NCBI GenBank assembly: GCA_030063045.1
Contig: JAQSEB010000057.1
Coordinates: 924,861-988,860 of the forward strand
Origin: Pratylenchus scribneri
Lineage: Eukaryota > Nematoda > Chromadorea > Rhabditida > Pratylenchidae
DNA length: 64,000 bases
Direction: 5' to 3'
Shown in pieces: positions 1-9,800 of the stretch; position 1 is the stretch's first letter; each line of letters opens with the position of its first letter. The notes beneath the pieces are model-generated. The model was not told the origin of the DNA and made no database searches. It saw nothing but the letters and a program-made list of their open reading frames with translations. The translations under genes and the position numbers were made by a program.

Positions 1-870
1 ATTTTATGGTGTTAACGAAATACCATTTTCGCACCATCAATCAAATTCTTCATCCAATGAAGAGAAGCGGGCGTCGCTTTGCTTACATTTTTTTGCTCAA
101 TTTGATTGGGAGAGAGATTGTTTCCTATCCCAAAAATTTGATGTGATACTTACGTGATTGGAAGCGATTGCGGCCGCGCAAGTGGCCAATTCAATACATT
201 GACTGGCTTTTTTCCTGTATAGGCATATTGCCTTTCTTTTCTCTCACCAATCTGCACCCATTTTCCCTTGTTCTGATTTGTCCGTACGCGCGCCAATAAA
301 GAAATGACAATGCAAAATTGCTTCATGAATGGAAATAATTGGAGAAAAATTTGGGTGTTACTCTTGCTGCCTGACGCCGAATTTTAGATTCCATATAATT
401 TTATGGAAAAAATGGGACCCTAATTCTATGGAAAACTAGGACTGAATCAAAATTAGACGGACGCCTATATTCAGCGCAAGGAGCCATATCACATTGGACA
501 CAGCTGCTAGATGTGAAATAGTATATGAAAATGATTATAGGCACGAGAATTTTCGTGGCTTGATTTATTTGCCTACCTCATGCGCGCGGATAGCAAAAAT
601 TATATTTGCGAAATTTTATTCCTTTCATTTAATGCTCCGAAAATTCTTTTTCACCTTTCCCAAAACCAAATAAATTATCAAAAAATATAATAATAATTTA
701 TAAAAAAAGGATTTCACAAATTATTTTTACGACTCTTTAACCTGGCAAAACATATAATTTGACCGAGAAGAAGAATGGAACTTATCTAGTTTACAGCGGC
801 CTAAACGTCCATGGTCATCTCCATTCTCCACAATAGATAAAGGGCGGTACAAATGTGGTCATGCCCACGT
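1..870. other. Left flank without a confident gene
   Basis: This AT-rich flank holds no long reading frame and no recognisable domain. It includes a NotI-like GCGGCCGC at about 171-178 and one short minus-strand frame described separately. Nothing else here is supportable. Confidence 0.5.
150..326 (-). CDS. Possible small ORF or exon pair, unknown product
   Basis: A minus-strand ATG at 326 opens a frame of 58 codons ending in TAA at 150-152. The first residues (MKQFCIVISLLA) are mildly hydrophobic, like a weak signal peptide. The same stretch also contains a possible donor (ATTG/GTGAGA), an acceptor (CTATACAG at about 215) and a strong downstream donor (CAC/GTAAGT at 154). It could therefore be two exons with an intron of about 43 bp rather than a small ORF. 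No family is recognised, and it may be chance. Confidence 0.15.
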   Translation of the reverse strand: MKQFCIVISLLARVRTNQNKGKWVQIGERKERQYAYTGKKPVNVLNWPLARPQSLPIT

Positions 871-1212
871 GGTCATATCCACATAGTGCAAATGTAAGCG
901 TTTTCGACTTATAATAAATCAGTAACTCGCTTTAGAACCCACAAAATTTATTCCATTTTTTAGATTCCATCAAGATGCATCAATGGGTATATATAATTTG
1001 TCATGGTTTGGCCCAAAATTAAAGAGTTAAACCATTTTTCCAGTCTTTGGTTTTAAACTCTTTAATTTTGGGCCAAACCATGACAAATTATATACCATTC
1101 GATGCGTCTCGATGAGATCTACAAAATGGTATAAGGTTTGTGGGGTCAAAAGCCGGTCACGGATTTATTATAAGTCGAAAACGCTCACATTTGCACTATT
1201 GTGGACATGACC
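871..1212. repeat. Foldback (MITE-like) inverted repeat
   Basis: Two arms of about 165 bp are imperfect reverse complements around a short loop near 1034-1050. Paired segments include GGTCATATCC at 871 with its complement ending at 1212, the TTATAATAAATC block near 910 with its complement near 1165, and the GGCCCAAAATTAAAGAG core near 1010 with its complement near 1055. There is no coding capacity. The structure fits a non-autonomous DNA element, though no transposase family can be named. Confidence 0.75.
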
Positions 1213-1472
1213 TAGCACCCGGCCTAAATTATAAATAGGAGAAAAGCCAAGGGTCCTTCCTCCCCTTTTGTTTCATTTGGATTAGGATTAGGGGGAAGAT
1301 TGGGATGGTGTTCTAATTTCTAACCCTATATGGTCTTAATCATAACCCGAATACTATTCACCCATATGAGGGGACCCTTCACTTTTCCACTTTTTCGAAT
1401 CTTGGCTCTAAATTTTTGAATGAATAAATTTTTTAAATTTTTGAAATTTTCCTAAATGGTCAAAATTCCTTA

Positions 1473-1477
1473 AATAT
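1473..1477. repeat. Target-site duplication, left copy (AATAT)
   Basis: AATAT directly precedes the TGTCAA end of the left LTR and is repeated directly after the right LTR at 12526-12530. A 5-bp duplication is typical for BEL/Pao integrases. AATAT is low-complexity in AT-rich DNA, but its exact placement at both LTR ends supports it. Confidence 0.8.
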
Positions 1478-1924
1478 TGTCAAAAATGCTGTTCTCAAGC
1501 AATGGGCAATTCGCAATTTACCAAATTTCACCAATTACCAAATGCACAAAAACGAATAAATAAAATAAATTTATTTCACGAAGAAATATGAAGAAAAAAT
1601 GTGTTTGTTGTGGTTGGATGTGTATGTGAATAAGAATGAAAAGTATAATTGAAGGAGGATGAAAAATGGAAGAGAATTGCCCATCCATTTTCCCTTATCT
1701 TTGTCGGCAATCGCCACAAACGGCGGAAATCTTTTCTGGGAAAATGGATGGGTGGAATATTTGCCCCGAGCGGCATTCATGAACTTTGATTTATGAAATA
1801 AAATAAATTAAAATAAAAATGGAAAAATGAAATTATTAAAAATTGAAATAAAATTAAAACAAAATCAATCATTTTTTATCCAAATCATATTCATCATTTT
1901 TCCATTCATTGTTCATTCTTGACA
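1478..1924 (-). repeat. 3' LTR (447 bp)
   Basis: It is bounded by TG...CA ends, with TGTCAA on one side and its complement TTGACA on the other. It matches 12079-12525 base for base as far as could be compared by eye. The last 19 bases on its inner side also carry the 3' end of the polyprotein frame, whose TGA is at 1906-1908. Confidence 0.95.
1570..1575 (-). promoter_or_regulatory. Candidate polyadenylation signal in the 3' LTR
   Basis: On the minus strand the LTR reads AATAAA at this point, followed by T-rich sequence before the LTR end. It is positioned to end the retrotransposon transcript. Similar AT-rich hexamers nearby make the exact choice uncertain. Confidence 0.35.
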
Positions 1925-3810
1925 TTCCCCATTTGAATTGATTGTGCCTCATTTGTCTGCAGTTGCAGTGGCATCAGCAAGTTCGGCTTCGATGTGCACG
2001 AAATCATCGGAGGCATCATTGGCGGAGTGGAAGGAACATGATGAGGCACACTCGAAGGAACAAGAGGAGGCACAAACGCCGGTGGTGTCATCTGTTGACG
2101 AGAAAGAAATTGGCCAAGAAATTGGACAACCCAAATTTTAGTTCTCCATTTCCATAATTCCACCATCCATCTTATTACTAACACTCCACAAATCACACTA
2201 ATAATAGTCTTCCAAATATCAACCTTCTCCCATAACTTTTCCATCACTGAAAAGTTTGGGTCAAATTTATTGGATGAACTAACTCTGGTGGTCATAGGGC
2301 GAGTGTCGACTAACCGACTAGCCTTGAATGGGGCGAGTAATTCTAACATATCAATTTGTTTATGGGAAAGGTTGAACAGAGCACTTTTTCGAAAAATTTG
2401 CAGCTCAAACGCTGGTAATTGACCTTCCCAAGTTTCTATTTCCAAATTCTGAGTTTCTATCCCTTTTACTGGGATAACCTCCCCACTCAATTGGTTTACT
2501 CTCCACATATTATTGTTCAACACAATCGTTGTCCATTGCCAATTACTACAAGGTTTTATTTCGCCTTGTTCGAACACAATATGCGAAATCGGATCGATGA
2601 ACCCCGAGTATATTATTGAATCATTCCCTAACGAAAAATTGACCGGGATTTTCGAATAACAATTTCCCGAAATTGACGGAACAAATGTGATATTTAGTGA
2701 CGAACACGGCCAATATTCCATGGCATTTGGACTAACCCAACGACCATTTACAAATTCCGAACCCATTTTCTCCCTTATGAATGACGTAGGGTCTAGGTTA
2801 GACAAATGATTATAAATTGATTGTTTTCCCAGCATTTTGCATAGAATCTTTACTATTGTTTTGAACGAACTCTTCAATGCTTTGTTTTGATAAACCGAAA
2901 TTGCTTCTAGATGCGATATAAATTCGCTTTGTGGGATATTTTGATCCTCAATTGAGGAAAGTGCCCGTCTAACCTTATTTGTTGGGTTAGATATTAATAT
3001 ACGGTACTGATATTCTGGAATAGCGAACCCAGAATAACTTACGACTAAATCTTTCCCACAAGAACTAACTCTTTTTGGATCCTCATCGAAAATTAGGGAC
3101 CTTTGATTGTCAACTGAGAGCCAAACCCCCTTTGTAAAAGTTCCATTAATGGTTCCTACTTTTTTGTAAGTACAAATTTCATTTTTTCTTGGGTCTATCT
3201 CCCAAACGAGATATGCACCACTAGCTAAGAGGCATTCCCCATCCAGATAATTGCAATTATGCACGTCCTCTAACGGACTTTGTATTTTATCTGACCCAGG
3301 TTTGCCTATTAAAGTGACATTAGCCAAGAAACAATTTTCTGCTATTGAATGCTGCCAACCTAACTTGAAATAGCCCTGATCAATAATTAATTGTTTATTG
3401 GTGTGCGATTGACCCGAATCAAACTCGGTTAATTTGCCAAAATCGCATTTCTTAAAGTCTCTCATTTGGAGGCAAACCTCTTTGGAAATTGATAAGACAT
3501 TTTGAACTGGGGGTTTATCATGCTCATACCCTAACCAATCCGTTCGGTATTCAACCGACTGGTTTACCAAAATGCATCTAGCTGCATGAAATTGGAATGG
3601 CTTAGTGTCTGGTTGATAAATATCCAAAAATTCCCAACTAACTGGTTTTTCTAAAAGGTTTGCCATTGCCAAGCAAGCCGAATAATCGGTTCTAAACCGA
3701 ATTATTTTAGGACTAACCCTATGGTGGCAGATCATGGGAGTGGTCAAACCCAACTTTAATAGTCCCAGAATAACCAAAATAGTCAATGTTGGTCCCAAAT
3801 TTGTTCCCAA
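1906..3810 (-). other. Env-like C-terminal region of the polyprotein (residues about 2712-3345)
   Basis: It begins with a hydrophobic segment (about residues 2717-2732, ILVILGLLKLGL) that could be a signal or internal membrane segment. A Cys-rich ectodomain follows with at least eight N-x-S/T sequons. A basic K-V-R-R followed by ALSS near residue 2991 resembles a furin-type cleavage site. A C-terminal hydrophobic stretch (about 3246-3266, TIISVICGVLVIRW) is followed by a Trp/Lys-rich and Pro-rich tail. This is the layout of a class I/II/III-like membrane glycoprotein. The source family is not certain: nematode BEL elements are known to carry phlebovirus-like env genes, and other retroelements carry chuvirus-like ones, but this sequence was not assigned by eye. 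Confidence 0.65.
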
Positions 3811-6800
3811 ATTTGTTTTTTGTGGCGAACCTTTATCTGACTGCTCATCAATTTTTTCCATTGCCAATTTCATTTCCTCATCGGTCATTTCTTTTGGTTC
3901 CAATGAATCCAGCTCCTTTTCGTATGCATCCAAGTCCATTTTGTTGTCCTCCTTTTGGTCATCCACTGTAGTTGGCACATTGGATAGTGCATTCTGCTCA
4001 ATTGATGGCACATTGGATGGCACATTTTGCTCAATTGGAATTGATGGCACATTGGATGGCACATTTTGCTCAATTGGAATTGCTGGCACATTGGATGGAC
4101 CTGAATTGGGAATAATAGGATTTATTTTCTCCTTTTCGCACAAACGCGCTTTTTTCTGAACAATTTCCGGTTCATTTCTCATTCCAATAATTCCCAAAAT
4201 ATCGGAATCTTTTGGCAAACCAAATTTAAGATTCGAATATGTCTTTCTTATAGTCCGAACTATATTACCCAAGCCAAATTCACTAACGAATGGCGTTGCA
4301 TTTTGTCTTGTGATTGGTTCCTCAATCTCCAATGGTTTTCTTTTTTGTTTGTCCTTATCTTTCTCAAAAATAATGTTTTTGCGGATGGACAAACCCATAT
4401 GATTGAAATCAAAAGTATTATAAAAGTCGATAAATCCGGCCCAAAGTACAGAAATTGGAGTATCTTTTGCAATTGATGGGACCAATTTACTAACAATATT
4501 ATAGGTCTGATCCATAGTTAAAGTCAAACCTTCCACCTCAAACAAATCCGGGGTTTTTTCTAGAATATTCGGCAAATGCTCGACTTTTTGTAGATAAAAA
4601 ATCAGTAGCAACAAACTGCTATAAGAGGAAAGCATGCCTTTTTGGCTATCCATGATTGCGTAGGTTTTTGCCCATAATTTGACAAGAAAAAATAAAACTT
4701 TCAATTGAGGGCACAAAATGGCACAAACGCCAATGAATTTGGAATTCAAAACACCCGTGGAATTATTCAGAGAGATTTGATATTGGACGAACCCAAAATC
4801 TTTTTCCATTTCAAAGTCTAAAATTGGTACCCTAGCTCCAAATCGAATAGTAGGATTCTTGATTTCAAATTCCTTGTTCAGCATATTTTTGATCGAACTC
4901 AAATTGTTTTTAACCTTTTCGCGAGCTTGATCGTCACTGTCATAAATTGTTATGTCCAGATCCGAATTAATCTGGCCTAACCCAGTTAATGAGCTTCCAA
5001 AAAGGAAAACCCTAGAATTCGGACTCCATTTTTCTTTGATAAATTGGCAAAATATTTCAAATTCCTTGATTTTTGCCTGCACTAACGCTGGCTCTTGCCT
5101 TAATTTATTGGCATAATTATTAATTTTTTCATCCATCAACTCAGGCCATAATATGAATTTTCGTGCTTCCCCTAAAGTTGCATCAAACGCAATATCAATT
5201 TCTCCTTTTCCTTCACTAATATTCGAATTTTCTGTCTTTTCCCCACTAACGGGATTATCCAAATTTTTCCCCGATTCTTCCAAACCTTTTTCTTCATCCA
5301 AATGGACTGAGCCCAAGTTGTCGGCCAAATCCTCACCAATTTCATCCGTGAGCACCATCTCCTCTTCCGGTTGGACATCATCTTGAATTCGGGGTCTTTT
5401 CCTGCTCGAAAAATTTGTATTACGGTTACCAAATTGATTGCGCCTAGCCACGAACGGCTGCTGGCGTGGTCGACGCTGACGGGCTGAACCAGTATTTTGT
5501 CCCCGCGTAAATGTCCTAAGTCTACCTCTTTGTTGTGCTGCTTCCCGTTGTTGCTGACGAGCCAGCTCATTATACCTTCTACCTTCCAAATGAACGCCCA
5601 TTTCCTCTTCCAAATTGGCAAGCAACGTCGGCACATTTGGTGGTTCCTCCATTAAGATGCATATTGATTGATGAAAGTGGTTGTTGTTCATCAATCGATA
5701 GGACAACACCATGATGCACATACATTGGGGGAACAACCGATCCAATGTCCTCATCATTTCCCAAACCCAGCGAATTTCGGGCGCTCTGCGCCAAATTATT
5801 ATGGTCTGGACCGAACCCACGACCAAAAGTTGGCGGCCAAAAATATTTGCCCAAGTGTTGGGCTCGAACACCATGCACCTAATTTGTTGTTGCCTAATTG
5901 TTTCCCGTAGAATAGGCACATTTTGGTCGGAAATGATTAAAAGGGGTGACCGGGCCTCCACTGGGTTGGCTGAATTTTGATCAAACTCAACAAACTCAAA
6001 ATCATCTGGCGGATCATTACCTTCTACCCGGCCAACGAACTGGCGCATTGGTTGTTGGTTTCGGCGGTACATTTCTGAAACAAAAGTGCTATTTACCATT
6101 ATGTTTTCAACAGATTCATTTTGATTTTGTTGGTCAAACCCGTTACTATCAATTTCTTCTAATTGGTCTAACCCATTATTCGCAATTTCTTCTATCTCTA
6201 ATGGATATAGCAATGTGTTTGGTCTTTCTAAAATTTTATTTCCCATTTTGACCATTACTTTCCTCTCATTCAAAACTTGCTCTATTTTGCCCAAACGCCA
6301 AAGAGATCTAGGGCATTTTTCCCCGTCCTGTACTAACACAATTTGGTTTATTTTTGGAAATTTTTGGCCCAACTTAAGCTTATTTTTATGGGCTTCACGC
6401 AAATTTAGTAAATATTCATCGCGCCAACGCGACCAGAATTTATGTGCACGATTCAAAGATTTTTTATGCGCTTCTAACAGCTGATTTCTGCTGGTTCTTA
6501 TCGGTAAATATTCTTCATCATCCTCTTCAAATGAGATGCTAAATTTATCCTCAAACGGTTCATTAGGTGAAAAGATGTCTATTGGCCTTAATGGTTCGAT
6601 CACCTCATTCTCACTTAAATAAGTAAGTGGCCTTTCATTCAAAATTCTTTCGACCTCAATAATATAGGTTAGCAATTCTTCAAACAGAATTGCCTTTTTT
6701 CCTATTGCCCTATAAAGATGGCGTTTGACGCTTTGAATTAAGCGCTCATAAAACCCTCCCATCCATGGGCTTAGCGGAGTGATAAAATGCCATTTAATCT

Positions 6801-9800
6801 CATTTTTGACTGAAAAATCACTAACGATCTTACTTGAAAATGTGTCGAACCACATTTTCTTTAACTTAAATTCTTCTTCAGTAAAATCTCTAATTGCTTT
6901 GTTAGCTAAACCGAAATTAGATGCATTGTCACTAACGACAATTTTTGGAATTCTTCGTCTTCGCGCAAACCGTGTAAATGCCAAAAGAAATTTTTCAGAT
7001 GAGCAATCTGTGACTAATTCTAAGTGGACTGCTCGACTTAAGCAACAAGTAAAAATTGCTCCCCAACACTTTTTGGTACCTTCTAATCCTCGAACGGCAA
7101 ATGGACCAAAATAGTCTAACCCAATTTGTTCAAATGCGCTTTCCCCTTTCACTCTGAAATCGGGAAGCGGTGGGGGATTTGGGTATTCATAGGGTGTTGC
7201 ACTCAAACGTGCACAAATTCCACATTTTGTGTAATTATTCTTCCTTAAAAATGTATCAATTAATCGCCTCAAACGCGTGATCCAATATTTTTGGCGTATT
7301 TTGGCTATTATTTCGCTTGGTCCACCGTGCATAGTTTCCAAATGGACTAATCGAACTATAAGTCCAGAAATATAAGCTTTATAACTGAGAAATATTGGGT
7401 TAATTGTTTCGTGGTCTAACCCACTATTTTTAATTCGTCCGTGGGCTCTCCACAATCCTAATTCATCTTTGTAAAGCTTTAAATTCTTAAAGTCATGTTT
7501 TTGTGGAGGAAATGTGGACTGCGCATTTAATAGAATAATCAATTCTGCTCGCTTTGTTTCATTGACCTCTAACGGTCTGCAATATTCCACTAGGCATTTT
7601 ACTCTTTCTTTTCCTTCCTCTTTTCTTGCTTTAACCAAAGCCAAATTCAAATTATCCTCATTTTGGCGCCTATTAAAAACTCGAAGCGAATAGGCAACTG
7701 CATTTTTTAAACGGTTGTAATTTGAAAATCGTTCCACATTTATGCACGAACCAAAAACATTTTCTAACTTAGAGCTTCTAACAGCTAGGCTAATTGAGAT
7801 TGGATTTGAAACTTTTTTGGGTTCCATAATTTTTTCAGGATCAAACTCCTTTAATGGTTTTGGCCATAAATTTTCGGGTTTTTCTAAAAAATCTGGGCCT
7901 TTCCACCAAATTTTCAAGTCATTTAACTCTTTTGGGGAAACCCCACGGGATGCACAATCGGCTGGATTCAACTTTCCATCAATATGTCCAGTCCAAAATT
8001 CCCGAATTTTATTGATCCTGTTTTTAACAAACCTATCCAACTTTTTCTCACTTAAAAGAAAATCCACAACATCCGTGGAATCGGTCCACAAACGGACTTT
8101 GGATATTTTAATCTCCTTTTCTAATTGTTCTCGAACGAACTTAATATATTTACAACATAGCATAGCTGCATGTAGCTCTAAATTAGGAATTGTCTTTCGC
8201 TTTTCAGGCAATGTCGAAGGGATAACCAAACTTTTCCCAAAAATTAGGTCGCTAGAAATCTGCTTTCCATTACTAATTCGCAGAAAAATTGCTGCGCCAA
8301 AAGCGGTTCCCGATGAATCAGAAAAAGCATGCAATTCGTAAATTGTATTCGCTTTTCCGTTGCTAAATTCTAAAAAACGTGGCACAACAAACTGCGCATC
8401 CTCCCACTCAAACATTAATTTCAGCCATTTTTCTGTTATTTCTTTGCTTAATTTATCATCCCAGCTCAAACGCTTATTCTTTTCAATTTCTTGCCTAAAT
8501 AATTTAGCTTTTAGAATTACTGGCGCTGCAAAACCTGTAGGGTCAAACGGTTTTGCCGTTTGAGCAAGAACTGTCCTTCGGGTCACTTTATTCTCGGGTT
8601 TCCATTTAGGCAAATTTACTAAAAATGTGTCCCTAACGACATTCCATTCAACACCCAAAAATTTTACAATTGTTTTGTCAATTCGGTCTTCGGGTGGTAA
8701 ATCTTTAATTTCATTTACTGCATTGGAAACAAACTCCCTAACATTCATTCCAGCATCGAGGAAAATATTTTTAATTTCCTTGTAAACACTTTTCACTTCC
8801 TTTGGGTTTTGAACCAAATAAACTAAATTGTCCACATATGCGTTTTTGGATAACTTTTTCGCAAATTCTCCTTCATATTTTCTTAAATGCATTGATAGCA
8901 CTAACGCGAGGTGAGCAGGTGAACAGATCACGCCAAAAGTGACTACCTTAAACCTATAATTTAGAATAGGCGAATTTTCCTCAAACGGATTTTCTGGCCA
9001 CAAAAATCTCACACAATCTCGGTCTTCCGGATCGAGTTCGATCTGGTGAAAAGCCTTCTCAATATCGCAAGCGATTAAAATCTTTTCCATGCGCGAACGC
9101 ATTAATATTCCACAAAGATCATTGTATAAATTTGGGCCTTTTTCTAGACATTGATTTAATGACGGTGCTCCTTTCCTACTTGCGGAAGCATTATAAACTA
9201 CGCGCAAACGCGTATGCTCTTTATCCTCTCGAATAACTGCATGATGCGGCAAAAAATTAATTTTTCGACCTGGGGTATATTTGTCCACTAACGGCTCAAC
9301 TTTTTCAATCATTCCCCTCTTAATTTGCTCTAAAATGGTTTCATGATATGTTTTCAGCAAATCAGGCATTTTTCGCATCCGTACCAAATTAGATTGAAGT
9401 TGGGAATAAGCCAAATCATAATAGGTTGGCAGTCGCGCGGCTAATTCATTGTTCCAACACAATTTAGTTTGATAGCGCTGACCATTGAATGAAATTTTGC
9501 TTTCCATCATTTCCATTAACTCTTTATCCTTTATTAACGCATCGCCTAACCCAATGCTTTGTAAGCTGTCATGTTGCTTAATCAATTCATAAAAATTTTC
9601 TTGATAGACACGAACGTCTTCGAAACTTTCCATTTCAGTTTCCAACTTATTTTCTTCTAACAGAGTGGAAAGGCAAATGTTTTTATCAAAATCCGAAGTT
9701 GGAACCAAAATCGAAAATTTGGAATCCGATTTAGTTTGATTTTCGATCAAACTCGAATTTATTGTTTGCTTTTTGTTCATTATTGCCTCAACAAATTGTA

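Noticed and set aside
1571..1780. Short minus-strand ORFs of 66-69 codons in each LTR
   Set aside because: They occur identically in both LTRs, lie in non-coding LTR sequence and show no domain; chance open frames.
3734..4159. Plus-strand ORF of 141 codons and other plus-strand frames opposite the polyprotein
   Set aside because: They are antisense shadows of a well-supported 3345-codon frame and show only mirrored low-complexity repeats.
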